This document shows, in pieces, positions 9,800 through 22,089 of a DNA stretch of 64,000 nucleotides (positions within the stretch are counted from its first letter, which is position 1; each line of letters begins with the position of its first letter). Location of the stretch: NCBI GenBank assembly GCA_963682055.1, contig OY821747.1, positions 33,912,126 to 33,976,125 on the forward strand, given 5' to 3'. Source of the DNA: Primula veris. Taxonomy: Eukaryota; Streptophyta; Magnoliopsida; Ericales; Primulaceae. The notes under the pieces are model-generated. The model saw nothing but the letters and a program-made list of their open reading frames with translations, was not told the DNA's origin and searched no databases. A program made the position numbers and the translations under genes.

Positions 9800-12700
9800 T
9801 TACTCGTCAGGGGCGAAGCCAGGATGTGTAAATGGGGGGTGCCAAAATATACCAAAAAAAAAAAGCAACTTAAAATAATAATTTTTCATACTTACCCATA
9901 ATCTATATACCCCATTTAAGTGTTGTTGAACAAATAACAAAGCATAAACACAAAAATTATTACAAATAACTAACATGATACCTGATAAAATCAAAAGAAA
10001 TGAACCCGACGGCTGTTCGCATTCGCAAATGTATCAATGATAGTTTCCGTGCTAAATTTTGAAGCAATATCTTTCTCAATATACATCATCATACAATCTT
10101 CAAGATAATCGGCTTCCATTTTATTACGAATACTAGTTTTGATGATATTCATAGCTGAAAATGATCTTTCTGCGGTGGCGGTAGAAACAGGAAGAATAAG
10201 CACGAGAACCACAATTCTATAAACAAGCTGATATGTTGTAGACCATTTTGTTTCTACCAACCATTGACAAAGCTCGAAAATCGATGATAAATTCTTGTAT
10301 TCAGGAAGAGAAATAACACAATTATCGTAATGTCGAAGTTCCAATTTCAAGTTACTTTTCTCAAACTCCGTAAAGTCCTCCGGATAAAATTTGTCAACAA
10401 GTAGACAAATATCATCAATTTTGAATATTGAAGAGTGACAATTAGGATTCAAAGTAGAACTAAGAACTAACAATTCCATTACTTGCTCATCAAAGCGACG
10501 ATTTAGTTCTTAAATTTGAGAATCTATAGCACGATAGAAAATATCAACTCTATAGCGGTCAAGTATTGAAAAGTTATCACGAGTGAGATCATACCTCGAA
10601 GAATATTTTGCATTCAAGTTTGGGATATCAATGTTGCGTGATTCACAAAAGAGTTTGACGGTAGCAACCAAATCATCGAATTCATCATCTCTAAGATTTT
10701 GAAGAAGGCTTTTAGTAGATAAAGCCATTGAAGTAACCTTAAGAATGTCTTGAGTTTTAGATTGCAAAGCTAGACAAAGAGAATTCGTGATTCCTAACAT
10801 TGACTTCATAAGATGAAGTATAAAGACAAATTCAAAGGAAGTTAATGGCTTATGTGTTGAACGAGCTTCTCACTTTAGAGAAGTAGTTCCATCTTCATAA
10901 ATATTAAGTAAAACCATGCAAGCAGCACTATACATTTTTATTAAGCTAGAAACATACTTTAGGTGAGAACTCCAGCGAGTATCACCAGGTCGTTGCAGAT
11001 TACCAATTTGATTTAATCATCTTCCAGTCTCAAGCTCTTCAATGGAAATTAAGAAAGCAATATCATCGGCATGGGCAGCTTTCAACTCATCATTTCTCTT
11101 GTATGATGCACTAACAATATTCACGATTCGAAGCAATTTAGCAAAAAATCGATCGACTGGAAGCACTTCTTTTGTTGATGCCACTAATGCTAATTGTAAT
11201 CGATGTGCGAAGCAGTGAACATAATAAGCATATGGGCAATCACTTAATATCAAAGCTTGTAGTCCATGAAACTCACCCCGCATGTTACTTGCACCGTCAA
11301 ATCCTTGTCCCCGAATATTCCGAATATCGAGATTGTGGTGATTGAGAACTGAGCATATGCTATCTTTTAGTGTCACTGCCATAGTGTTGGGAACATGAAC
11401 AATACCAAAAAAACGCTCCCGTAAAACACCATTTTTATCAACAAATCTTATAACTACTGCCATCTGCTCCTTTTTTGACGCATCTCGAGCTTCGTCCACT
11501 ATAATGCAGAATTTAGCATGTCCAATTTCTTCTCGAATCGCCTCTTTCACTTTTATAGAAAAGATATGTAAAATTTCTTTTTGAATATCAGACGACTTGT
11601 AAGTGGCATTCTTTGGAACATTTATCAATTCTTTGGTGGCTTCTTCATTATATGATGCTAATAAATCATAAAACTCAAGGAAATTACCACGGTTGTTTGA
11701 TGTTGATTTCTCATCATGCCCTCTGAAAGGCATAGCTTGAAAGGCCAATCTTCGAACCAAGTCAATAGAAATTTTTAAGCGAATGCGATTGTTAAAAACT
11801 TGTTCGGCAGAAAATTTTACAATCACCCTTTCAATATTTTGAGTTGGGTTTTGTATTTCCTTCCATTTATGTTCAGCGGTTCGATGACAAGAATCGGAAT
11901 TAACACCTTCATGCAAACGAAAAGAACAAGTTTTCCCGCTATTGACCTTCCTCCAACCATCAAAACCTTCAACAACAAATGCACTATGTCCTGCAAAACT
12001 AGACCCATCCGGAGGCGCAAAAAGGAAACAAGGAAAACAGAAAGCCTTGTTCTTGGCCACTGAATATTCCAACCACGAAAATAAAGCAAACCACGGAGCT
12101 TGAAATCTTCGAGGACGAGCCTTGGCGGATGCAAGAGTATACGGATATTTTTTTTCTAAATCGGGACGATTTGGACCATGTAGAGTTATGTACGCCCTAC
12201 GAACTTCGTCACGCCTATTAACAGGATACTCCCAAATTTTTCTACGTAATCCAGGATCACGCTCTAGCGAATTAATATCAAATTCTACTGTGTCGATTCT
12301 TTGAATTTTTGTTGGAGGACTAGGCGTATCGATTGTCACGTGATCAACACTACTACCAACATTCTCTTCCGTCGGAGAAACATTAGCTCTCTTAAAGAAC
12401 GAATTTATTTTAGGTGTCTTTCCCATTTTATACTCGATAAAAATATTAGCGATGCCAGATCTGCAGATTAAAACTCTAAGAGTTAATAGCCTATTTTTTT
12501 TCCCTTTGAGTACTTTAATCAAACACCTATGGTGCAACATAACATCAATACATATAATAAAAAGAAGCATATTAAAGGAAAAAATAAATAGAAGAGTATA
12601 CCTTGCCGAGCCAGAAGGATAGAATTGTTGATGTTTTTTTAATTAAATCTAACCCCAATCAATGCGGTGCACAGCAGCACAGAGGAGTGGAGTTTTTCTT

Positions 12701-13028
12701 TTTTCAACTTTGTTTTTTATTTTGATACACACGCTGACACGCACGAAGAGAAGTGTTGTTGATGTTATTTTTTTTTTAATTAAATCTTAAAGAGTCCAAT
12801 ATCAAAGAAAAATATAATTGGGTTTTTCGGCCCAAATTTAATTATTGTGTTTTGGGTTCAAACATTAGCTATAAATATATGTACAAGTAACATATTTTTA
12901 TGGGGGTGCCAAATCTACACCTAAAAAGAAATTGTACTAAAAAAAAATTACGTCACTTGAGATTTCTAAAATTATGGGGGGTGCCGTGGCACCCGATCGT
13001 CCCCACTTAGCTTCCCCCTGTTACTCGT
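9800..13028 (-). mobile_element. hAT-superfamily DNA transposon with perfect 8-bp target duplication
   Basis: The element spans 9808-13020 (3213 bp) and is flanked by identical 8-bp target duplications TTACTCGT (9800-9807 and 13021-13028). Its ends are imperfect inverted repeats: CAGGGGCGAAGCCAGGAT at the left, and CAGGGGGAAGCTAAGTGG reading inward from the right. Both are followed by a GGGTGCC-type subterminal motif. An 8-bp duplication, CAGGG ends and the encoded transposase all fit hAT. The perfect duplication shows a simple and fairly recent insertion. Confidence 0.95.
9991..12426 (-). pseudogene. hAT transposase (TTF-type zinc finger) with three in-frame stops
   Basis: From ATG at 12426 to the stop at 9991 one reading frame covers 811 codons, interrupted at TGA 11019-11017 (codon 470), TGA 10872-10870 (codon 519) and TAA 10512-10510 (codon 639). 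There is no frameshift. The N-terminal part has the TTF-type zinc-finger region (WEYPVNRRDEVRRAY and a later CFPCFLF). The middle resembles the RNase H-like transposase core of this group, including HCFAHRLQLAL. The C-terminus holds the hAT dimerisation block (ATAERSFSAMNIIKT). Cut-and-paste activity from this copy is unlikely unless the stops are bypassed. Upstream bases 12427-13020 are untranslated. Confidence 0.9.
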
Positions 13029-14089
13029 TAAGTAACACTTTTTTCCCGTCATATGACGAGGACTTTGATATAAACGTCTATTGATCCATTTATGCTCAAC
13101 ATTCAATAGGTTATTTAATAACTTGTATTGGCACATTATAATCCCTCTTTACGTGTATTTGTTTGCCATGATAACTAAACATTTTTTTTAGATTTACGTT
13201 TGGATAAAATAATTTTTTGAGCGTTTTTTCCAAATATTTGTTTTTGGAGTTAACTTTAAATATATCTTTGACCATTATAACAGTCAAATCTAAGTTGTTT
13301 CGAGAGAGTTTATAACAATTCTCCCAAATTGCTAAGCTATTTTTGTCATAGTTGGCATGTTTTGCTAATCATAGGATGAATAGTTTGACAAAACCATTTA
13401 TTGATCCATTGATAATTGAAATTCAATAGTTTAAATGAGAGCGAGATTGAGTAACAGGTTGAATTAAAATATGCCCGGTTGGTTCAAGTAACTGGTTAAT
13501 TTCTTGTTAACCGGTTATATTGCTATTCTTCAGCAATATAACAATTAAGTTCATTTCTCGATTTCCTTGATAATGTTCTCATTGTATGTACCGATATGAA
13601 CATGTATTTATCTGAAATAAACTCAATAAAATATAAGTGTGTATATACATGTATATACAAAATTCCCGTTTGTTATCATCAAAACATAATTTAATTGAAG
13701 CTCCATTGACGATTAGTTCAACACTTTTGACCCTTATAATTGTCGAATTGAAAAAAAAATGTGTATCTGAGTTAAACGTAGAACTTCCTTTTTACCTTTT
13801 TGAACGTATATTGTAGAGCAAAATCTGAATTGTTTCGAGATAATTATGACTACTCTCCCGAGCTGCTATGTTTGCTAAAGTTGGCATGTTTTGCCAACCC
13901 TATCATGGAAGCTTTGATATTAACTTTATTGATGGCAAACATTCAATAGATAGGTGAGTTTGGCACATTAAACCACACTTTAAGAGTATTTGTTTGGCAT
14001 GTTAACCATACCTTTCTTAGGTATAGTTTCCCAAACTTAAAAAATAATAAAATAGTTATTTTTGTGCCATGATGATTTGCTACTATAGT

Positions 14090-14105
14090 ATATATATATA
14101 TAAAG
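14090..14105 (+). promoter_or_regulatory. Putative TATA box of the terpene synthase
   Basis: A TATATATATATAAAG run ends about 52 bases before the ATG at 14157, a typical distance for a short plant 5' leader. This is based on motif and spacing only. Confidence 0.5.
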
Positions 14106-14156
14106 AGTGACATCTCCAGACAAACCATAGAAAGAGATAAGCCTCAAGTGCATGCA

Positions 14157-17100
14157 ATGGCCCAAACATTGATTTTTCCTATCTCGAAAATTACTTTGTC
14201 ATTTAGGAATAATATGCCAAGCCATTATCCTCAAAGATCAAGCCGATTCCGTGGTGTTCGTCATATCGGGTGTATGACACCGGAACAAACTTGTGTCGAT
14301 CAACAAACAATTGTAAGGCGAACAGCTAACTACCAACCTCCCATCTGGAACTATGATATTCTACAATCACTCAATAGTGAATACAAGGTATATACACATA
14401 ACACATGTGTGTGCGCATAGGTGGTTTCACTCCAATAAAAACTTTATTTAGTATCATACAATCTTTTCAGTTATATTGTTAAAGTGGTTGTGCCTAACTT
14501 TTAGCAACAGTTTAGCAACAACCGAAAAAGTTGTATGATACTAAATGAACTTTTTATTGTAGTGTTTATTTGTAGGATAGTAGCAACTTAATATGGTTTG
14601 TTTATATATCTATAGTATCATGTTATAATAACTCAACCCAATTCTTAGGGAGAATGCCAAATTTCGCTATCATTTTTTCAAAAATACCCCACTCTATTTT
14701 ACTAATTTCCGATATATCCTAATTTAATTAGCAATTCGTCATCACTCTATTTTCTTAATTACTGATGTGGTCTAATTTATTTAACAATTCGTTTAGCCTG
14801 CATAATTTTCATAAATGATACCGAATTCAAAACTATTGTGTTCATAATAAAACACATAACAAAATTTACGTCATTATACATCGCACACGCAACATGTGGG
14901 CCACTGTTCCATAAGAGTTTTAAAACTGTTTTTAACCTCTTTTTAAGCTTAAAAAATAACTTATAATATATACGGGAAATATATTAAAATGTAAAAAGGA
15001 GAGCTCAAAAACTGTGTTTAAGCTTAAAAAAATATATTATAATCTCTTTTTGAAAGATTATAAAGTGTAAAAAAATAGCTTAAAAGCAGTTTTTTTAGTG
15101 TTTATTTGAATTATTAAGGTGACATATAGACTTAAAAATCTTATGAGAGTGGTTATCTATGAAAAAAAATCTTATTAAATGGTGACCGGCCACCAATGAG
15201 CCGTTTAAAGAAAAAATGTTAAACATTCTCCAATCGCATGGTTACTTGAACTAGAGTTAATTAATCGCTAATAATATGCTAAGCAAATGAGTTGATAAAA
15301 GATAAAAACGACCATAAATCCCCATTTTTGATAAATATTAATTTATTTTACCCGTATTGATGCACTTCAGGAAGGCTTTTATGAGAAACAGTCAGCTCAA
15401 CTGAAAGAAAAAGTGAAAAGTATGCTTGAGGATCTGAAGGATCCATTACAAATACTCGAGTTTATAGACTCGATGGAAAGACTAGGAGTGGCATACCATT
15501 TTGAAGCTAAGTTAGAAAGTATACTGGAGAATATGTACACTAATGTTGATCATAGAAAGGCATGGAGCAAAACTGGAAATCTACATGCTATGGCTCTTGA
15601 ATTTCGATTGTTAAGACAACATGGACATATGGTTCCTCAAGGTACTTAATTAAGTTTGTAAACATTCAGGGAATTACCATATTTATCTTAATTCTAAAGG
15701 GTTAGTGAGGGACTAGAAGGTCCTGAAATACGTACTTATTTCTCGTAAGTCATTACCCTGACCAAATTTTTTTCCGGTGAAGGTAGTTGACGATTTTGAA
15801 CTTTGTTTTGATCGCCACACACTGCCAGAGGTCTTTTTAAGTTTCGTCTAACTTCTTGACAACAGGGCTACAACTCTAATGAAAGGGCATATATGTTTTA
15901 ACACTCTCACATATCTCAAATATCTTTCTGATGATTTCCCATCATCTGTTCAGCCAATGCATAAAAATAGTTTCCTTAGCTGCACAAACGACGTCTAGCT
16001 AGAGGATAGGTTTGTATGGCAACCTAAACCATCTCCGGTGCCTAAGATGGAAATGGTTTTGGAGCAATAAAGCTAGCTGAGGAACACACTTCTTAAGGCA
16101 TATATAAATTTTTGGTTCACAACAAAAATCGTTATACCGATATATAATGAGACATTATTAATTTTATAAAATAAACAATAAAATTCTTTCGAACAATATG
16201 TTTACCACATTAACTAAGTTTACACTACATATTTTCTACGAATATCTGACCCCAAGATTTTACCTCCATCAATTTAATAGCTAATTTTAGTCGAATTTAT
16301 TTACCTAGTTCGAGACACAATATGTTTACATGTTTGCAGATTTTTTAACCAGTTTTAAGGATGAATTCGGTAATTTCAATGATTCGGTGAGTAACGATAT
16401 TGAGGGACTACTTTCTCTTTACGAAGCTTCTTTCCTATTAATGGGTGGTGAAGAGTTACTTGAAGAGGCTATGAAATTCACAACCAAACACCTGCAACTA
16501 CACCTCAACAACAAGTGTAGGATTGATCCATATACTGCAATGTTAATTAGCCATTCATTAGATGTTCCCCTTCATTGGAGAATGCCGAGAATGGAGTCGA
16601 GATGGTTTATAGATACATACCAGGAGAACCCGCGCCTCAATGCCACATTGCTTTTGTTTGCCAAATTGGACTACAATTTGCTGCAGGCTATTCATCAAGA
16701 AGATCTTCAAAGTACTTCTAGGTACTCATAATAACAAAAAACACTTAACAACATATAAGGAGTGGGGGAACCAAGAAAAAAAAATCAGGTTTCGCTAAAT
16801 ATGGGGGTGTTATACTCATTTTTATTCCGTTACTAGTTCCTCCCTTGCATTTAAAACATATTTGTTAGCAATCTAGCATTGCGTTTTGTACTAGTAAAAT
16901 AGAAGTTTTATAATATTGCTTTGTGGACAGTACAATAGTAATTAACTCGTAACTTTTTGCACAATTTTAAATTACAAAATTCTCATAGGTTCTTTGTTCC
17001 ACTTTTACTCTTGCTAACATAGTAACAATGAAAACCTTAATGATGTGCAACTATCATTATAATAACACAGGAAACATAAGTTACATACTGATAATAGAAT

Positions 17101-19911
17101 ACCGCGTGAAGTAAATCATGTAACCTTATTGATGGCAGGATTTATGTGAATTTTGAGCAGATACGACTCTAAATATATTTCTCAATATACAGTCTGATGT
17201 TCTGTGATTGGGGTAAAAAAACTACTGTAAGAGTATTAGCAAACAAGGGCTTTTTCACCTAAATACAAAAAAAGCACAATCGTTACGAAAAAGGTCGGCG
17301 TTTTAGCCCACTGTCTCTCATTCGACACCCAAGTAAAATATCATAGTAACTTAAGGCACAACTTTGACTGAAAATTTATTTACTCCTTACCTCAATGAAC
17401 AGAGGGGCTATTTACAGAAAAAGTTCTTTTTCCGCATAATCTTAACGGATTCTGATACTAAGTTAAGTGTTAATGAGTTTTGACGATCTATGGAATAACC
17501 CGTTTCTCGACTTTGAGCATGGTTATTTTTCTTTTTGTTCAAGTCAAGATTGATTTCTCTCTTAAATTAGATCAGAATTATTTCTCAACTTGGGTTTTGC
17601 TAATTATCCGGAACATGAAACACTAATTAAGGACCCTCATTTATACTTATGGTCAGTGACGGAATTAGGATTTATATATGAGTGGGGCTGAATTATGTGT
17701 AGTTTCTATTTATAATTATGGGGGTGCTGAAACGGTGTAATCGTCATCTTTTCAGTAAATTACATTGAAAAATATTGTGTTTTTCGTAATATGAGGGTGT
17801 TTTAGCCTTTTTTAGCCTATATCTACTTATGGTGATAGCATCCAACATGTATAAATTTCAATAACTAATCTTTGTTCCTATAAAAAGGTGGTGGGAGAGC
17901 ATTGTCTGAAAGGAAAAGTTACCTTTTACGAGGGATAGGGTTATGGAAAATTATATTTGGTCTCTGGGAGAGGCTTTCGAGCCAAAGCATCGCGTCTTTA
18001 GGGATCTTGAAACAAGGATAAACATAACAACAACATGCGTAGATGATGTTTATGACATTTATGGAACATTGGAGGAACTTCAACTATTCACTGATGATGT
18101 TACAAAGTACTTCAAAACCCAATATAATTTATTTTTTAATGAAAATGTGCTCTTCTCATATTTGGGTGAATTTATTTTATTTTTTTAGATGGGATGTGAA
18201 TGAATTGGAGAAACTACCGAAATACATGAGGATATGTTATCTTGGTTTATTCAACTTAATCAATGAATTGGCTTACTACACTCTCAAGGACCATGACATC
18301 AACATTCTTCCATACCTCAAACAAAAGGTTTGCCCTATCTTATATATTATTTTTTACCTAACTACAAATTTGTAAAATGCAATCTTTTATCTACAGTTAC
18401 AATATATTTTTAATAATTCTTCCTCTTTCACTTTTTACTACCCAAATATAATTTTAATTTATGTTAATTATTTAAACATATTATTGTGAATTCCAATGTA
18501 GAAAAGTGTGACCTTATCAATATTACAGTATATGCTATACAATATTTTTTGTAAAATAATAATTATGCTTCCAAATAAATGTTGTGTAATACTAGTTTAA
18601 AACTATATATTTTAAATAAATGTTGTAAATAATGTAATGATTTTGTATTTTCATATTATCCTTTAAAATATTATTTTTCATTTATTTTGGACGATATGTA
18701 TTATAGATGATCTGCTGGAGAAACTGAATATGTATTTTAGATGATCTGTTGTGGAATAGTATATTATATACAACATGTAAAATAGAAAATTGAGATTTAT
18801 AATGTAAAGTAGATAATCAACATAGACGTTCTGCTGAGTTATTGCTACTCTTGAGATTTAAACTTGATACCGGTCGGCGGTCGAGATTCTCATGTTCATA
18901 GATTTTTTCTTTATAAGGATTGAGCTGAAACAAATTTAGAATTTACTTTTATTCTAGGCTCCTTGCGAGTGAAAATATAATAAAAAGTGAGGTTCCCCGG
19001 CTCAGGAAAAAAAAAATGCACAAATTTTGGACCTAAGGGAAGCATCATTGCTGATCACTCTGGCTATAAAATAGTTGTTGATTTTGGAAATGTGATTTGG
19101 AAGTCGTAATATTAAAATATTTGTAGCAAATTCAATTACATTTAAATAAATCAAAGAAAGAGACCAAAATTTCGCTAATTTAAAATTGGAATCAAAATAG
19201 CTATAAAGTGCTTATATTTGGCTTTTATTTATTTGTGGTGCAGTGGATAGATCTAATCGGGTACTACATGATGGAAGCAAAATGGGCTAGCGACAATTAT
19301 ATACCAACACTCGAAGAGTATCTCAATTATGCTTGGGTTTCGGCTTCTCCACCAGAACTATTAACTCATGCTTTTTTCCTGAGTAAAGATCCCATTACAA
19401 ATCCGATAACCAAAGAGGAATTAGACGGTATAGAAAAGTGCCATGACATGATTAAATGGCCCTCGCTTATTGTACGACTTGCAGATGACCTCGGAACATC
19501 ATCTGTAAGTTTTCATGACAAGATGCTTTTATTTTCTTCTTTCATTTGTCATTTTGTTTTGTCAAATGATTTTGTTTTGTCTATTTTCTCTAGCACGAGG
19601 TGAAAATAGGAGACGTCTCTAAATCAATTCAAATATACATGCATGAAACTGGTGCTTCAGTTGAAGAAGCACGCAATCATGTAAAACACTTGATTTCTGA
19701 GACATGGAAGGAGATCAACAAAGCTCGCCTTTCAAATTGTCCCTTCAACCGGAGTTTTATTGAAATCGCAACAAACCTCGCTAGAGTTTCGCAGTTCATG
19801 TACGAGCATGGAGATGGTCACGGGCATGATATTGGTGGGAAGAACAAAGAACGAGTTAAATTATTACTGGTTGAACCCATTCCTCTTACGCCGAAAGACT
19901 TTCTTCTTTAA
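14157..19911 (+). CDS. Monoterpene synthase (TPS-b type), seven exons, one premature TGA in exon 4
   Basis: Exons: 14157-14387, 15371-15641, 16340-16721, 17888-18106, 18189-18327, 19244-19504, 19594-19911. All have GT-AG junctions and the frame holds throughout. The joined frame has 607 codons, including an internal TGA (codon 302, 17907-17909) and the normal stop. Residues 1 to about 50 look like a plastid transit peptide. RRX8W lies at 54-64, RDR at 310-312, the metal-binding DDVYD at 347-351 and the NSE/DTE-type motif DDLGTSSHE at 495-503. RRX8W plus the transit peptide indicates cyclisation of geranyl diphosphate in plastids; the product cannot be read from sequence. The seven-exon layout, including exons of 219 and 139 bp, is the family norm. 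The ATG at 14157 is preferred as the first Met of the frame. The nonsense codon would remove the whole catalytic C-terminal domain, so this is a recent pseudogene unless it is a sequence error or allele-specific. Confidence 0.88.
14428..14564 (+). mobile_element. CACTA-like MITE in intron 1 of the terpene synthase
   Basis: It starts CACTCCAATAAAAACTT and ends with the near-complement AACTTTTTATTGTAGTG. The arms pair over about 45 bases, including TTTAGTATCATACAA on both sides. A 3-bp duplication TTT flanks it (14425-14427 and 14565-14567), as expected for CACTA-derived elements. It is non-coding. Confidence 0.75.
17653..17820 (+). mobile_element. hAT-like MITE fragment in intron 3 of the terpene synthase
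   Basis: It begins CAGTGACGGAATTAGGATTT and contains GGGGGTGCTGAA, the style of hAT-type miniature elements. A related short GGGGGTGTTATAC stretch occurs at about 16804. It lies about 70 bases before exon 4, whose splice acceptor (ATAAAAAG) has a weak pyrimidine tract. No clear terminal duplication was seen. Confidence 0.4.
17907..17909 (+). other. Premature TGA in terpene synthase exon 4
   Basis: In the frame fixed by the upstream exons and by the downstream RDR and DDVYD motifs, exon 4 reads R-W-W-E-S-I-V-stop-K-E-K-L-P-F-T-R-D-R. No alternative AG acceptor nearby removes the stop and keeps the frame. One base change is enough to explain it. Confidence 0.85.
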
Positions 19912-22089
19912 ATTTTATTTGGTTTAATGAAAATCCGTGGAAAATCTGGATTGATAAGGAATCATGTGCTTTATTTTGTATGTCTTGTTTTGTTGAAACT
20001 TGAACTTTATTTTGAAACCTCAGTTTGTATTGGGTTGATCTTTGTTTCTCGAAGATGTAATAAGCAAGTAATTATAAACTTATTATGTGGAAAAAAGTGA
20101 TCTATCAAATTTGGTTCATTGACCTGGTTTTGGACACTGAACCAACCCTTACCAAACTTGTTTTATTAGCTTAAATTTAATGATTTCGTTTTTTTTTAAT
20201 GGTATGCCGTTACATTTTTTAGATGGAAATGGTTTGTAAGTTACAATTATTGTAGTTTAAATATTTTATGATAAACACTTGAAAATTGTAAAAACAACAC
20301 ATTTATTTTTAAAAGAAAACATTAAAATAAAAGCTTGGAAATTATTTTAAATTACACACTTATATAAAACATGTATTTAATTGAGTTGCACAATTCAAAT
20401 AAAATGAATACAAGTTCTGAACACCATATGAGTTTATTAGCTATGATGATATAAATATATTTTTACAAATCTAATTAATTGAAAGGATAATTACCAACAA
20501 CTCAATTTTATTTTATTTTTTATTTCTTCATATATAATGAAATATATAGACAAAGTCAATACTTGTTAATATCATTCTACGTAAATAAATTTAATCTAAT
20601 AAACCTAATTTTGTATGTGTTCTATCTACTTAGGCTTTTATTTTCTTTTAGTATAAGACTAATCAGACAAAATATTCATTCGTCTTAATTTTTATAATAA
20701 TGAACTTACATAGCAAAAAGAATGACGATTTAGCTTTATCTTTATTAATTTGTATCACGTTATTTGATAGTTTTATATCATATTTTAAATCTGCATTTAT
20801 AAATTTACTTTTTTTTTTTCAATACATATGAAAATGTAGCTATTCTGATTCCGAAATATTGTTAAGTTTTATATCATAGGTTCTAAAACAATTAGTATGA
20901 TATGGTTTTCGAACCCTCTTTAATTAGTACCTTATTATAAGTAGGGTGGCTGGCTAATTACTTTTTTGTTACTTGTTTTTGTGGGCAAGGCTTTGAATTT
21001 GGGGGAATAATTAAAGGGATTGAAATGAATTACTACTATTTTGGATCTATCACATTTGTGTTTTGTGTAAGTTTTTCAATCTTGGGATTTTGCTACCATT
21101 TTGATGCTGCAAGGATATACATCTCTGTTTGTTGAGTTTTATTTTTCACGTCTCTATTTTTGAAATTTCCATTTGCAATGTCCTTGACCAATTTTGTAAT
21201 GTCACCTTCTTCGCCCGTTATTTGCAGCCTCCTCGCACGGCTCCGCTTCTACAGAATGTCACCCGTTATTGATGCTCTCAAAGTCTATTAGTCTCTCCGT
21301 TCTAAAACAATAGTCCATTACGAAACCACGTGTCAATTTTGACCGGGCAGTAAGTGAAATTCCTATCCGCTGTTCTAGTTACAGTTATACAGTTAGGTTT
21401 CAAGTACAGTTGCAACTGAGGTTGGAAACTAAGTATAATGATGGACAAAAATATAATTATAAAAAATACTTGAATTAAATCACACACATTTAACAACGAA
21501 ATTCTTCCAACTAGGCTACGTTTCCGATACAGTCACCCAGATTAATGATATTATACTTGGATTATGCCTTATTTGACTAAAACTTATAATAAAAATAACT
21601 CACATGAATCCCTCGTTACAAAATGTAACCGCCAAATACAAGAATTTGAGGCTGTAAAATTTTAGCCCATTTTTTTCCTTAATTCTAATTATTCCCTCAC
21701 TACTTTGTAAAATTTCCAAAATATATACATTGATTTAAAGACAATGCCCCAAAATAAAATATTTACTTTAAGAAAAGCCAAAAAACTAACTATCTTACTT
21801 ATGTTGTAAATCGTAATGTCTGCGTGCCAGCATTAGATTACTGCAACATATTTTGTTTTTATATCATTTTTATTTAACTTCGATCTGAAAGACTTGAAAA
21901 TATATTGTTCATATAAATTTAAGTTGCACTTACTGAACATATGTTTGCCGCCTGATTTAAGAAATTGATAACAAGAAATGTTGCAAAAGCAAATTTAAGT
22001 TTATTACATATTGTATAAATAGAAAAATTAGAGTTAGATGAAGTCCAAATTGTTATTTTGAAAGCTAGATTTCTTTTTATTCATGTGTT
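19912..22089. other. Terpene synthase 3' flank and intergenic DNA
   Basis: AT-rich, with no gene supported. At about 21294-21350 there is a fragment (CTCTCCGTTC, GTCCATTACGAAACCACGTG, TTTTGACCGGG) matching one end of the Stowaway-like MITE at 25502-25737, here decayed and lacking a clear second end. The rest shows nothing recognisable. Confidence 0.5.

Larger units (their letters stand above)
9720..14010 (+). repeat. Degenerate repeat units upstream of the terpene synthase, split by the hAT element
   Basis: Three diverged copies of a roughly 100-bp unit with the core GTTGGCATGTTTTGC and a following ACCATTTATTGATCC or equivalent start at about 9720 (continuing beyond 13029), 13343 and 13868. 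Each is followed by an ATTCAATAG motif. The hAT transposon inserted in the first unit. Nothing else is recognised between 13029 and 14089. Confidence 0.6.

Noticed and set aside
11800..12134. Small ORFs in other frames within the hAT transposase
   Set aside because: They overlap the clearly recognisable transposase frame and show no family features.
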